From an uncultured Alphaproteobacteria bacterium (lineage in GTDB: Bacteria > Pseudomonadota > Alphaproteobacteria > UBA8366 > GCA-2717185), in the NCBI GenBank assembly GCA_943788635.1, contig CALSRA010000006.1, positions 1 to 47,552 of the forward strand: DNA of 47,552 nt, read 5' to 3'. Shown piece after piece: positions 31,065 through 40,345 of this stretch. Position numbers and translations under genes: made by a program. Each line of letters starts with the position of its first letter. The first letter of the stretch is position 1. The notes under the pieces are model-generated. The model searched no databases. It was not told the origin of the DNA and worked only from the letters and a program-made list of their open reading frames with translations.

Positions 31065-33281
31065 TCACGACGTTGGACGTTCTTCGCCGCCGATCTTTGC
31101 GCCGAGCCATTCGTCCAGCTTTGACCACCGCCGCCGGCCCGAGATGTTTTTCACCGCGATGGCGACGGCTTTCTTCTGCCCGACCAGCACGACCAGACGT
31201 TTGCCACGCGTGACGCCGGTATAGAGAAGGTTCCGCTGCAGCATGGCGTAGTGCTGTGTCATGACCGGGATGACGACCGCGGGATATTCCGACCCCTGGG
31301 ATTTGTGAATCGTCGCCGCATAGGCCGGCACCAGGGTGTCGAGCTCGCCGAAGCCATAGGTGACGGTGCGGCCGTCGAAGCTGGCGGTGAGCTCGCCGTC
31401 ATCCGGATCGACATCGTCGATGTAGCCGATGTCGCCGTTATAAACCTCCTTGTCGTAGTCATTCTCGATCTGCATCACCTTGTCGCCCGGTGCGAAGGTC
31501 CAGCCGAAGCGTTCGACCTTACGCTCGCCGGCAGGGTTGAGGGCTGCTTGCAGCTCGACATTCAGCGAGCGTGCGCCTACGCCGCCGCGGTTCATGGGGC
31601 AAAGCACCTGGATGTCGCGGATCGGATCGAGGCCGAAACGCTGAGGGATGCGGGTCTTCACCAGTTCGACGATCCGAGGCACGGCGGTTTCGGGATCGTC
31701 GGCCTGGACGAAGTAGAAGTCGCTGTCGCCCTCGGGCTTTGAAAGGTCGGGGATCAGACCCTGGTTGATCCGGTGCGCGCCGGTGATGATCCGACTCTGG
31801 GCTGCCTGGCGAAAGACCTCGGTCAGACGCACGACAGGGACGGCGCCGGACGCGATGACGTCGGCGAGGACCTGGCCCGGGCCGACGGACGGAAGCTGAT
31901 CGATATCGCCCACGATCAGCAAGGCCGAGTTGTCGGGCGTCGCCTTGAGCAGCGCCTGCATCAACATGACGTCGACCATCGAGGTTTCGTCCACGACGAG
32001 CAGGTCGCACTCGAGCGGGTTGTCCGTGCCGCGTTTGAAACCGCCACCTTTGGGGTCCACCTCGAGCAGCCGGTGGATGGTCCTGGCCTCGAACCCGGTC
32101 GCCTCGGTCATCCGTTTGGCGGCGCGGCCCGTTGGCGCGCAGAGTAGCAGGTTTGTCCCCTTGGCCGCCAGGATCCGCAGGATCGAATTGACGATGGTGG
32201 TCTTGCCCACGCCAGGACCGCCGGTGATGACCATGGTCTTCGACAGCAGGGCCAGCCGGATCGCCGCGACCTGCGTCTCCGCGAGCTTCAGGCCGGTCTT
32301 CTGCTCGATCCAGGGCAGCGCCTTCTCCGGATCGATGGAAGGCCAAGGCAGCGTTCCATTGGCCAGGCGCAGAAGCCGCTCGGCGATGACCTTCTCCGCT
32401 CGATAAAGACCGGCGAGAAAGATGCAAGACGTCTCGCCCACGGTGTCGGCGATGACCGTGCCATCGGCGAGCTCGAGATCCATCGCCGTCTGAACCAACC
32501 CCTTGTCGACCTCCAGCAACTCGACGGCGAGCGGCGCCAGTTCCTCGACCGGCAGGCCGCAATGGCCTTCGTCCATCGCTTCGGTGAGGGCATAGGAGAT
32601 GCCGGCGCGCACCCGGATCATCGCCGTCTTCTCGATGCCGAGCTTCATGGCAATCGTGTCGGCGGTCTTGAAGCCGATGCCGCGGATGTCGCGGGCGAGC
32701 CGATAGGGATTCTCGGTCATAACCTGGACCGCGTCGGCGCCGTAGGTCTTGTAGATCCGCACGGCGCGAGCGGTGCCGACCGTATGGCTGTGCAGGAAGA
32801 CCATGATTTCGCGCACGATCTTCTGCTCGGCCCAGGCATCGGTGATTCGCTTGGCGCGCACCTTGCCAATCCCGGTCACTTCGCGCAGCCGATCGGGTTC
32901 GGCCTCGATGATGTCGAACACCTTCTCTCCGAACGCCTTGACCATCTTCCTGGCGTAGACGGGGCCGATGCCGCGGATCATGCCGGAGCCGAGATACTTC
33001 TCGATGCCGTCGATCGACGTTGGCGCGGAGGTGCGCATGAAGCGAGTCTTGAACTGCTGGCCGTGGGTGCGGTCGTTGATCCATTCACCGGACGCGGTGA
33101 TCCATTCGCCGGCGGCGATGGTGGCGGCGTGCCCTACCACCGTGACCAGATCACGATGCCCGCGCGCCTTGATGCGGAGAACGCAAAAGCCGTTATCGCC
33201 GTTATGGTAGGTGACGCGTTCGACCAGACCGGCTAGCACTTCCTGCGGTGGCGATGCGGTATCCGAGCCGGCAGGTTTCAT
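31065..33281 (-). CDS. recD2: RecD2-like ATP-dependent DNA helicase
   Basis: This 738-residue SF1B helicase of the RecD2 type moves 5'-3' and is found outside RecBCD. Seen: an N-terminal OB-like region (VERVTYHNGDNGFCVLRIKA), helix-hairpin-helix repeats (GMIRGIGPVYARKMVKAFGE, then EVTGIGKVRAKRITDAW), Walker A VITGGPGVGKTTIVNSIL near residue 350, LVVDETSMVDVMLMQALL (Walker B), IVGDIDQLPSVGPGQVL, LTEVFRQAAQSRII, and the C-terminal ATIHKSQGSEYPAVVIPV and LLYTGVTRGKRLVVLVG. The frame is intact. The ATG at 33281 overlaps the nuclease stop (ATGA). It is the last gene of the operon behind the CI-like repressor. Confidence 0.93.
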   Translation of the reverse strand: MKPAGSDTASPPQEVLAGLVERVTYHNGDNGFCVLRIKARGHRDLVTVVGHAATIAAGEWITASGEWINDRTHGQQFKTRFMRTSAPTSIDGIEKYLGSGMIRGIGPVYARKMVKAFGEKVFDIIEAEPDRLREVTGIGKVRAKRITDAWAEQKIVREIMVFLHSHTVGTARAVRIYKTYGADAVQVMTENPYRLARDIRGIGFKTADTIAMKLGIEKTAMIRVRAGISYALTEAMDEGHCGLPVEELAPLAVELLEVDKGLVQTAMDLELADGTVIADTVGETSCIFLAGLYRAEKVIAERLLRLANGTLPWPSIDPEKALPWIEQKTGLKLAETQVAAIRLALLSKTMVITGGPGVGKTTIVNSILRILAAKGTNLLLCAPTGRAAKRMTEATGFEARTIHRLLEVDPKGGGFKRGTDNPLECDLLVVDETSMVDVMLMQALLKATPDNSALLIVGDIDQLPSVGPGQVLADVIASGAVPVVRLTEVFRQAAQSRIITGAHRINQGLIPDLSKPEGDSDFYFVQADDPETAVPRIVELVKTRIPQRFGLDPIRDIQVLCPMNRGGVGARSLNVELQAALNPAGERKVERFGWTFAPGDKVMQIENDYDKEVYNGDIGYIDDVDPDDGELTASFDGRTVTYGFGELDTLVPAYAATIHKSQGSEYPAVVIPVMTQHYAMLQRNLLYTGVTRGKRLVVLVGQKKAVAIAVKNISGRRRWSKLDEWLGAKIGGEERPTS

Positions 33282-33955
33282 TGCCGCGACCTCCGCCAGC
33301 CCGCCGCTTGCGCTTCTTTCTCTGAACAAAACCAGCACTGGCCCCGGCTTTCATCGATCCGGGTTTGCTCGTACCATCGCCCGCCCGGTACGTGGTAGAT
33401 CCGCTCGCCGTTCCGGCTGATGTTGCCCTTGATTTGGCAGGAAGTTGCCGCCGGCTCTTTCGCCGATTCCACCGCTAGCCGGTCTCCGCGGCGCCATCTC
33501 GAAGGGTCGATGAAACGGCCAGCCCATATACCGGCTTTCTCCGCCTGGGCAGCGCTTTCGTCGTCGACGTAGTCCCGCGAGTATTGACGGTAGGCGATGG
33601 CCCAACCCTGGCGAACCATCCAGGCGTTGAGGTCTACGTTACCGAGGCTGCACACGGCGACAATCCGCTTGTAGCGATCGATATCGCGCTGCTCGCATCG
33701 GATCGTCGCTTGCCCGGTCTTGTCGGAAAGCGCCAGAGCAGCCTGCTGGCCGCAACGGTACCGTTTGCCGTCCTTCTCACAGAATTGGCCGCTTTCGGGC
33801 GCATCGATCCCGTGCAGCCGGATGCGCTGGCCGTGGATATCGAGCGTGTCGCCATCGATGACGCTGGCGACGCCGACGATCGGCGACCGCGCGGTAGCAG
33901 TCCCGATGGCCGAACTTGCCACCGCAAGCGCAAATATGAGGTGGCGCCAAGTCAT
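33278..33955 (-). CDS. Secreted thermonuclease (SNase-like) with C-terminal cysteine domain
   Basis: A staphylococcal-nuclease-like protein. Seen: a signal peptide (HLIFALAVASSAIGTATA), the SNase fold with VIDGDTLDIHGQRIRLHGID followed by APE (catalytic Arg and Glu), RYKRIVAVC (second catalytic Arg) and LNAWMVRQGWAIAYRQYS. After residue 165 there is a second small domain with CQIKGNISRNGERIYHVPGG and QCWFCSEKEAQAAGWRRSR, seen at the end of other extracellular nucleases. It would cut nucleic acid in the periplasm or outside the cell, not the host chromosome. It overlaps both neighbours by four bases (ATGA), which makes it part of the repressor-to-RecD2 operon. Confidence 0.88.
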   Translation of the reverse strand: MTWRHLIFALAVASSAIGTATARSPIVGVASVIDGDTLDIHGQRIRLHGIDAPESGQFCEKDGKRYRCGQQAALALSDKTGQATIRCEQRDIDRYKRIVAVCSLGNVDLNAWMVRQGWAIAYRQYSRDYVDDESAAQAEKAGIWAGRFIDPSRWRRGDRLAVESAKEPAATSCQIKGNISRNGERIYHVPGGRWYEQTRIDESRGQCWFCSEKEAQAAGWRRSRQ

Positions 33956-34392
33956 CGACCGATCCGTCGTGGCTCGTCGACTTCATCGGCTTCGCCTGTC
34001 TCACCGTGCACTTCCTCTCGAATGACTTTCTCGGTGATCTCGGAGAGGTAGGTGGTCAGCGCGGCGCTCAGCTCCTCGAACTCGGGCCACAACACCTGCT
34101 CTACGAAGCTCTTGGGCGCCCTGATGATGATGCTTTGTCGGTGCATCCGGCGGTAACGGAACGGGCGGATCCCATAACGCCGGCAGAGCGCGACGAACAA
34201 CTGTCGCGACCAAACGTCGGAGATCGAGAACTTCATCTCGATCTCCTTCTCCTTGCCGGCAGCGAGGCCGAGGCGGTCGCGGATGCGCTCCGCCGCCGCA
34301 CCCGCGGCAACGCGCTCGCCCTGGGTCGCGGCGCCGGCGAACAGGGCCTCGATCTTGCGCAGCTTCTCGCGGAGCGCTTGCTCAGGCGTCAT
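33952..34392 (-). CDS. Hypothetical protein, DUF2786-like N-terminus
   Basis: This 146-residue protein has an N-terminal helical part (TPEQALREKLRKIEALFAGA, AAAERIRDRL) that resembles DUF2786. The rest is IEMKFSISDVWSRQLFVALC, RRYGIRPFRYRRMHRQSIII and an acidic C-terminus. DUF2786 genes are common in phage and plasmid early regions, with no known activity. It overlaps the nuclease start by four bases. Confidence 0.65.
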   Translation of the reverse strand: MTPEQALREKLRKIEALFAGAATQGERVAAGAAAERIRDRLGLAAGKEKEIEMKFSISDVWSRQLFVALCRRYGIRPFRYRRMHRQSIIIRAPKSFVEQVLWPEFEELSAALTTYLSEITEKVIREEVHGETGEADEVDEPRRIGR

Positions 34393-34425
34393 CCTTGGTC
34401 CTCATGGTTTTTCCTGCCCCATTCC

Positions 34426-34677
34426 TTAGAAGTTCGCCCACCGATAAATGCCGAGCAGGTTGATCGCGGTGAACGCGCCCTGCAGTACGACCAGGCTCGG
34501 CTCGCGGTGGAGCCAGCCGACGGCGCTCCAGAGCACGGAGGATATCAGGAACAGCGCGAATCCCGCGGCGACGGCGCCAATGTTGAGCGCGATCAGAACG
34601 GCGCCAGCGACGCCTGTCGCCGTGCCGATCCACTTCGCGGGCTTCAGAAGCATCGGTTCATGCCGAAGCCGTCTCAT
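34426..34677 (-). CDS. Small inner-membrane protein
   Basis: 83 residues with three predicted membrane segments: WIGTATGVAGAVLIALNIGA, VAAGFALFLISSVLWSAVGW and VVLQGAFTAINLLGIYRW. I do not recognise a named family with certainty; similar small proteins appear on alphaproteobacterial genomes and elements. The ATG at 34677 overlaps the stop of the S24 fragment (ATGA). A second ATG at 34653 (MLLKPAKW) is possible. Confidence 0.65.
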   Translation of the reverse strand: MRRLRHEPMLLKPAKWIGTATGVAGAVLIALNIGAVAAGFALFLISSVLWSAVGWLHREPSLVVLQGAFTAINLLGIYRWANF

Positions 34678-34817
34678 AGCCGCTTCGCCGCCCAGACGAC
34701 GCGGCCGATGATGTTCAACTCCTCGGCGTCGCGCTCGCAGGTTTCGTAGTCGGGGTTGACCGACTTGATCACGACCTTGGCAGGACCGGCATCATCGATT
34801 TCGCGGAACTCGAACAT
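34674..34817 (-). CDS. 47-residue fragment of an S24 peptidase C-terminus
   Basis: The ATG at 34817 opens a frame with KVVIKSVNPDYETCERDAEE and LNIIGRVVWAAKRL. This is the last beta-strand region of LexA/CI-type S24 proteins, and the full repressor just upstream ends the same way (TADEVSIIGRIRWFAREI). The catalytic Ser/Lys region is absent. It starts two bases before the repressor stop ends and overlaps the next gene, so it is probably translated. It may be a remnant of a duplicated repressor or a small protein that uses the dimerisation strand. Confidence 0.6.
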   Translation of the reverse strand: MFEFREIDDAGPAKVVIKSVNPDYETCERDAEELNIIGRVVWAAKRL

Positions 34818-34818
34818 C

Positions 34819-35485
34819 TCAAATCTCCCGCGCGAACCACCGGATCCGTCCGATGATGCTGACTTCGTCGGCTGTCCGTTCATAGGGGCTGTAGAAGGTG
34901 TTGTCCGAGATCACCCGGACCTTGGGCGGGTCGTTGTTGGGAATGTTCTCGAGGCGCTTGGCCACCAACCCCATGCCGTCGAACAGCACGAATATGCCGG
35001 GCGGCGTCGGTGAGCGCCTGGCCAGATCGACCAGGACCACATCACCGGAATGCAGCGTCGGCATCATGCTGTCGCCCTCGACATGCATGATTCTCAGATT
35101 GGCGGGGTCGGCCTTCAGGTCGTGGACGATCCAGGACCGCTGGAAGTTATAGGGCTTCCCCATCTCGACCTCGTCGGTGACGAGGTTGCCGCCGCCCATC
35201 GACGCCGTGACTTCCACGGACGGGACGCTGACGAAGACCTCCATGGGATCTTCCATGATCGGGGACTCGCCATCGACATCGCCAATACCGTGGAGCAGCC
35301 AGTTCCGCTCGACCTTGAGGGCCATGCAACCTGGTCGAGCTTTTCAGATTCGGGTTCTCCGACCGCCCGCGCATGATGTCGTAGACGAACGACCTGTTGA
35401 TGCCTGCGATCTCGGCGACGCGCCCGGCAGTCATGCCGAGCTGCCGGGATCGCGCTTTGAGCCTGTCGGCCATGGTGTATCGCAT
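34819..35485 (-). CDS. CI-like repressor: XRE HTH plus S24 peptidase, frame broken once or twice
   Basis: A phage-type repressor. N-terminus (frame 1): MADRLKARSRQLGMTAGRVA and EIAGINRSFVYDIMRGRSEN, an XRE-type HTH. After NPNLK the frame changes near 35335 (AAAA where five A are needed) and near 35325 (GCATGG for GCATTGG), restoring KLDQVALALKVERNWLLHG. C-terminus: MHVEGDSMMPTLHSGDVVL (catalytic Ser retained) and GLVAKRLE (catalytic Lys retained), so RecA-triggered self-cleavage is plausible. It faces the rightward early operon across a control region, as in lambdoid phages, and heads the leftward operon to RecD2. ATG at 35485; 35473 is an alternative. Confidence 0.82.
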
Positions 35486-35490
35486 GCGGG

Positions 35491-35509
35491 TATCCCCTGT
35501 TTGTGGATA
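35491..35509. promoter_or_regulatory. Candidate repressor operator (TATCC-N9-GGATA)
   Basis: TATCCCCTGTTTGTGGATA is a dyad of five-base arms around nine bases, directly upstream of the repressor gene and overlapping its ribosome binding site. AATCCC/GGGATT elements lie nearby at 35515-35530. It would allow autorepression. The evidence is only symmetry and position. Confidence 0.35.
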
Positions 35510-35590
35510 TGCTGGATTAAAAGGGATTGATTCAGTCGTCGTCAAGGAAATAGAACAATTAGCGAACATGACGGCTTTCGGGATGGTGCC

Positions 35591-35878
35591 CATGGCCGGG
35601 ATCGACAAAGACTATTTCGCTTGGAGGAGATCGAGGAGCGCTGGGGGATCCCCCGGCGCGATCTCGCTTATCTGGCGGAAAACGGCCTGTTGAAGGTCTC
35701 GGTCCGCCTCTATGGCGTCCGACTGGAAGCGGGCTCCTACGAGGAGACCGACGATGGCGAGTGGTTCAGCATACCGGAGGAGCAGATCTGGTTTCAGGGG
35801 CTGCAGGATCTCCGTCCACACGACGTCTACCGGCTGTTCCATGAAGGCGAGATCCGGTCCAGCATTTTGATGCCCTGA
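35591..35878 (+). CDS. Phage-type hypothetical protein, first gene of the rightward operon
   Basis: The ATG at 35591 gives MAGIDKDYFA. One missing base near 35620 then joins to LEEIEERWGIPRRDLAYLAE, NGLLKVSVRLYGVRLEAGSY and PEEQIWFQGLQDLRPHDVYR, ending at 35878. The protein of about 95 residues has a helical start that looks like a small DNA-binding fold followed by a beta-rich part. It is the first gene opposite the repressor, the position of Cro or other early regulators, but I do not see a clear HTH. I do not recognise the family by name. Confidence 0.6.
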   Translation, partial: HGRDRQRLFRLEEIEERWGIPRRDLAYLAENGLLKVSVRLYGVRLEAGSYEETDDGEWFSIPEEQIWFQGLQDLRPHDVYRLFHEGEIRSSILMP

Positions 35879-35989
35879 GCCGTAGTACTGCCAGTGCTTC
35901 AACCCGAAGAGGGCATCCTCGTCAAGCGCGAAGAGACTTGTGGTCCGCCGCGAAGAGCGCGACCGGGCCGAGGCCAAGCATGGGCTCGG

Positions 35990-36436
35990 CGGTACGCCCG
36001 CGCGCGACGGACGCAGGCTTTGCGCAGCGCAATGACTTCAGCGAGGTCACGCTTGGGGGACGAACCTACACCTTGGGCCCATCCAGGCCCAGGTTGTGCG
36101 GATCCTCTATGATGCCGCCACCACCGCGTCTCCCTGGCGGCATGGCAAGCTGGTGCTGCGGAGGCCGGGTCGTCCTGCACCCGCATGGCCGACCTGTTCA
36201 AGACCCAGCCGGAGTGGCGGAAACTGATCCAATCCGACCGGCGCGGCAAATACCGCCTCAACATCGAGTTCTCAGTAGATCCCCCTCCGAACAGCCCGGC
36301 TTGCCGGGGACTTTTGTGCTGTCTGCAGCGGGGCTCATCCCCCAGCCATCCCCCGGCAACATCCCCGCCAATCCCCCTGATTGATCCTGATTCGTCCCCC
36401 GACGATCCATCGGCGATCCCGACGACGGGTCTCTGA
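35990..36436 (+). pseudogene. Phage early hypothetical protein, frame-broken
   Basis: Segments in successive frames read FAQRNDFSEVTLGGRTYTLG, then PIQAQVVRILYDAATTASPW, RHGKLVLREAGSSCTRMADL and FKTQPEWRKLIQSDRRGKYR. This matches a conserved early-region protein of alphaproteobacterial elements with a winged-helix look; I know no function for it. The last frame is open from 36185 to a stop at 36436 with a proline-rich tail. The exact start is unclear: a basic stretch further left (35930-36010) may belong to it. Confidence 0.5.
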
Positions 36437-36487
36437 GCGAACGCCATCCTCTCCGCAGGTTTTCGACAGGAACCGCCGGAGGAATAA

Positions 36488-36711
36488 ATGGCGACCAAAC
36501 ACCTCAACCAGATCGATCTGGCTGACCGCTGGACATGTCTCCACCGCACGCTGGAGCGCTGGCGCTGGACGGGCGAAGGCCCGCAATTCATCAAGCTCGG
36601 CGGCCGGGTCGTCGTACCGGCTCGAAGACGTCGAGGCCTTCGAAGCGGAGCAGACCCGCCGCGCACGGCCGAGACATCGCGCCGGCTCTGGCCATGGCAG
36701 GTCGGCCATGA
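36488..36711 (+). CDS. Excisionase-like helix-turn-helix protein (one frameshift)
   Basis: After GGAGGAATAA, an excellent ribosome binding site, the ATG at 36488 gives HLNQIDLADRWTCLHRTLER, WRWTGEGPQFIKLGGRVV and, after removing one base near 36614, YRLEDVEAFEAEQTRRAT, ending at TGA 36709-36711. This is the HTH_17/excisionase (MerR-like winged helix) fold of about 75 residues. In integrative elements such a protein either directs excision or regulates early genes. It overlaps the next ATG (ATGA). Confidence 0.75.
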
Positions 36712-37189
36712 CCATCCGCTCAATCGTCCCTCGCTCCTGAGACTCGCGCATATGCCGGTCGCCGATGTGGTCTGCGCTGCCAGCCGGATGTTCTGGCACT
36801 GCTCCAGCAAGACGCCGATGCTGCATGCGATCGGCCAAGGCCGCCAAGGACTGGCTCGATGGCGCCATCTCCCGCAAGTTCTCCGACGCGGCGCCCATCG
36901 CCGCGCTGAAGGCAAGGATACTGGTACCGCGCGGTTCCAGGATGGCTCGGTGACCGTGGTCGCCGACCTGCCCAAACGGGTCGAGTGGGACCAGCGAGCC
37001 TGGCCGACCTGGTCGAGCGCATCAAGGCCGATGGCGAAGATCCCCGTGAATACGTGGATATCGCCTTCAAGGTCTCCGAGCGCAAGTACACCGCCTGGCC
37101 CTCGCACATCAGTCGGCTTTGCCGAAGCCCGCGACCGTTCGGACGGGCAAGGAGACGTTCAAGCTGATCCTCGGGGAGGACGCCAATGA
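36708..37189 (+). pseudogene. Phage early protein of unknown function, frame-broken
   Basis: It starts MTIRSIVP at 36708. Later frames read AKAAKDWLDGAISRKFSDAA, PIAALKARILVPRFQDGSVT, VVADLPKRVEWDQ, LADLVERIKADGEDPREYVD and IAFKVSERKYTAWPSHI, ending near 37189. The order is coherent over about 155 residues, with at least four frame changes. I do not recognise a named domain. It lies directly before the P-loop ATPase, in a place often held by recombination accessory proteins. Confidence 0.5.
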
Positions 37190-38070
37190 GCGCGCTCCCC
37201 ATCATCTCCGCCGATCAGCGTCTGCCGAACGGCGCGGCATCAAGGGCTGCATCTTCGGCAAAGTCCGGGATCGGCAAGACCTCGCTGCTCTGGACGCTCG
37301 ATGCCCGTCCACCGCTGTTCTTCGATCTGGAAGCCGGTGACCTCGCCATCGAGGGCTGGCCGGGCGACACCATCCGGCCACGCACCTGGCACGAATGCCG
37401 GACTTCGCCGTCTTCATCGGCGGCCCAACCCGGCGCTTGCGCGAAGACCAGGTCTACAGCCAGGCGCATTTCGATGCGGTCTGCGAGCGCTTCGGCGATC
37501 CCGCGGCTCTGGACAAGTACCAGACCGTCTTCATCGACAGCATCACGGTTGCCGGGCGTCTGTGTTTCCAGTGGTGCAAGGGCCAGCCGCAGGCGTTCTC
37601 CGAGACGCACCGGAAAGCCGACATGCGCGGCGCCTACGGCCTGCACGGCCAGGAGATGATCGCCTGGCTCACCCATCTGCAGCACACCCGGGCAAGAACG
37701 TCTGGTTCGTCGGGATCCTCGACGAGAAGCTCGACGACTTCAATCGCAAGGTCTTCGTCCCCCAGATCGACGGCTCCAAGACCGGCATCGAATTGCCGGG
37801 CATCGTCGATGAGGTGCATGACGATGGCGGAGATCAGGCCTGAGGCACGGGCCGCTACCGGGCTTTCGTCTGCCAGACGCTCAACCCCTTGGCTTCCCGG
37901 CCAAGGACCGCATCGGTCGCCTCGACAGGTCGAGGAGCCGCATCTCGGCCGCCTGATGGCGAAGATCGGCGGCCCCGTCAGACCGCCGAGCGAGCGGTTG
38001 GCGTTTGGCCGCCCGCACCTCCTGCCGCCTGCTCGACCCCCATACCCAGAAAGATGAAGGAGCGTCCTGA
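37186..38070 (+). pseudogene. Phage P-loop ATP-binding protein (AAA_24-like), frame-broken
   Basis: The ATG at 37186 gives MSALPIISADQRL, then after frame changes KGCIFGKSGIGKTSLLWTLD (Walker A), FFDLEAGDLAIEGWPGDTIR, QTVFIDSITVAGRLCFQW (Walker B), RGAYGLHGQEMIAWLTHLQH, NVWFVGILDEKLDDFNRKVF and SKTGIELPGIVDEV. It ends KDEGAS at TGA 38068-38070. This is the RecA-fold ATPase found in phage recombination modules (AAA_24 type), which usually works with a ssDNA-binding protein and a nuclease; both follow in this operon. Frame changes near 37240, 37400, 37430, 37680 and later look like single-base errors. Confidence 0.68.
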
Positions 38071-38072
38071 CC

Positions 38073-38666
38073 ATGACCGGTTCCTGGAACGATTTTAACG
38101 ACGCGGAATCGCAAACGTCCTACGACCTGATCCCCAAGGGCACCATCGTGCCGGTGCGCATGACCATCAAGCCCGGCGGCTTCGATGACCCGTCACAGGG
38201 CTGGACCGGGGGCTATGCCACCCGCAGCGGACCTCGGGCTCGGTCTATCTCAACGCCGAGTTCGTCCTCTCGAAGGCCCTTATGCCAAGCGCAAGGTCTG
38301 GAGCTTGATCGGGCTGTCGAGCCCCAAGGGCCCGGAGTGGGGCAACATGGGCCGCTCCTTCGTGCGCGGCATCCTGAACTCCGCCCGCGGCTTATCTGAC
38401 AAGGACAACTCGCCTCAGGCGCAAGCAGCGCCGGCGGATCCATGGCTTTGCCGATCTCGATGGTATCGAGTTCCTGGCCAAGATCGATGTGGGCAAGGAC
38501 GCCAACGGCGACGCCAAGAACGAGATCCGCTTCGCCGTCACCCCGAATCAGCAAGGACTGGGAGACGCTACACCAGTCGGCGGGTCTGGAACCGAGGCCC
38601 CTGTGCCACACCGCCTCGACGCTGCACCCCAGCTGCCAGCTCCCAATCGCCCTCTGGGCGCAGTAG
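38073..38666 (+). pseudogene. DUF669-like phage protein, probably ssDNA binding, frame-broken
   Basis: The ATG at 38073, after AAGGAG, gives MTGSWNDFNDAESQTSYDLI, PKGTIVPVRMTIKPGGFDDP and SQGWTGGYATRSG. Later frames give VLEGPYAKRKVWSLIGLSSP, KGPEWGNMGRSFVRGILNSA, FADLDGIEFLAKIDVGKDAN and NEIRFAVTP, ending ALWAQ at TAG 38664-38666. The pattern fits the DUF669 group, early phage proteins thought to act as single-strand-binding partners in recombination. About 195 residues. At least four frame changes are needed. Confidence 0.62.
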
Positions 38667-38675
38667 GAGCCGGCC

Positions 38676-40342
38676 ATGTTGCTTCGTCCTCGCCAGAAAA
38701 CCTTCGTCGAGCGGCCGTCGGCGCTCTGCGAACACGGCAACACCTGGCGTTCGCCGACCGGTTCGGCAAGACCATCAGCTTCCGGCGTGGTCGGCTCCTG
38801 GGGCAGGATGCCAAGGCCGCGTCCTGGCCCACCGTGACGAGCTGACGGCGCAGAACGTACTCAAGTTCGCCAAGGTCAATCCCGGCCATCAGCACCTCGA
38901 TCGTCGATGCCCGCACCAAGTCCTGGCGAGGGCGGACGACCTTCGCCATGGTGCCGACCCTGGCCGCGTCCGCCAATCTCGATGCCATGCCGGCGCTCGA
39001 TCTGCTGGTGATCGATGAAGCGCACCATGTGGCCGCTGACAGCTATCGGCGGATCATCGACCGGGCGCGGGACCGCAATCCGGATGTCCGGTGTTTCGGG
39101 TCACGGCCACGCCCAACCGGGGGGACAAGAAAGGCCTGCGGCCGGTCTTCTCGAATGTCGCCGACCAGATCTCCATTGGGGAGTTGATCGCGTCCGGTCA
39201 CCTGGTGCCGCCCCGCACCTTCGTCATCGATGTGGGCGCCCAGGAGGCGCTGAAGAGCGTTCGCAAGACCGTCGATGACTTCGACATGAAGGCGGTCGAC
39301 GCCATCATGAACCAGGCGCCGATCACCGACGCGGTGATCCGGCACTGGCGGGAGAAGGCAGGCGACCGCCAGACCGTGGTGTTCTGCTCCACCGTCGATC
39401 ACGCCCGCAACGTCACCGAGGCCTTCTTGCTGAGGGTATCCGGCCGACATGGTCTATGGCGACATGGGCGAGGCCGAACGCCGCACCGTCCTTGCGATCC
39501 TTCGAGAAGGGCAACACCCAGGTCATCGTCAACGTGGCGGTGCTGACCGAAGGTTGGGATCACCAGCCCACCAGTTGCGTCGTCTCTGCTGCGCCCGAGC
39601 TCTTACAAGTCCACCATGATCCAGATGGTCGGGCGTGGTCTGCGCACCGTCGATCCGAACGAGTTCCCGGGTCGTGGTCAAGACCGACTGCATCGTGCTC
39701 GATTTCGGCACATCGACCCTGCTGCACGGCTGCCTCGAGCAGGACGTCAACCTGGACGGCAAGACCGGCACCGGTGACGCGCCGACAAAGGACTGCCCCG
39801 ACTGCGACGCGCAGGTGCCGATCGCTGTCCGAGAATGTCCGCTCTGCGGATACCTCTGGGAATCTGTCGGCGCGGGCGAAGGCGAGGCGATACCGCTCGC
39901 CGACTTCGTCATGTCTGAGATCGATCTCCTCAAGCGCTCCAGCTTCCGGTGGTGCGATCTTTTCGGTGACGACGCCGCGCTGGTGGCCAACGGCTTCAAC
40001 GCCTGGGGCGGCATCTTCTTTCTGCATGGGCGCTGGCACGCAGTCGGCGGAGCCAAAGGTCAGCGATCCCGATTGTTGGCCATGGGTGAGCGCACGGTCT
40101 GCCTGGCGGCGTCCGACGACTGGCTCAACGAGAACGAGACAGACGAGAGTGCCCACAAGACCCGGGCCTGGTTGAACCAACCGGCGACCGAGAAGCAACT
40201 GCGCTACCTCCCCGCCGAATACCGCCAGGACTTCGGGCTGACACGCTATCAGGCTTCCGCGCTGCTGACCTTTCAGTTCAACAAGGCGGCCATCACCAAT
40301 CTGGTGACATCGGCGACGGGAGATGCGCGGAGGGCGGCATGA
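38676..40342 (+). pseudogene. SF2 DEAD/DEAH-box helicase, frame-broken in its first half
   Basis: The ATG at 38676 follows AGGAG by six bases. Seen: LRPRQKTFVERSVGALR, a damaged motif I region (FGKTISF where a GSGKT is expected), LAHRDELTAQNVLKFAKVNP, LDLLVIDEAHHVAADSYRRI (DEAH box), VTATPNRGDKKGLRPVFSNV, KAGDRQTVVFCSTVDHARNV, VNVAVLTEGWDHQPTSCVV and MIQMVGRGLRTVDPNE (motif VI). After that a zinc-finger-like CPDCDAQVPIAVRECPLCGY and a C-terminal domain are in one clean frame (39635-40342). About 550 residues. It probably unwinds DNA for element replication or recombination. Confidence 0.78.
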
Positions 40343-40345
40343 CCC

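Noticed and set aside
31519..33084. 521-codon open frame on the minus strand in recD2
   Set aside because: It overlaps recD2 in another frame, is extremely rich in Arg, Gly, Asp and His, and is a GC-rich shadow.
36446..36460. TCCTCTCCGC matching the tRNA-Ser 3' end, possible attR
   Set aside because: Only 10 bases match and it lies in the middle of the element's early operon; too short to be an attachment core.
35899..37107. 402-codon minus-strand open frame
   Set aside because: The plus strand here holds conserved phage proteins (excisionase HTH and others); the minus frame is arginine-rich with no recognisable motif.
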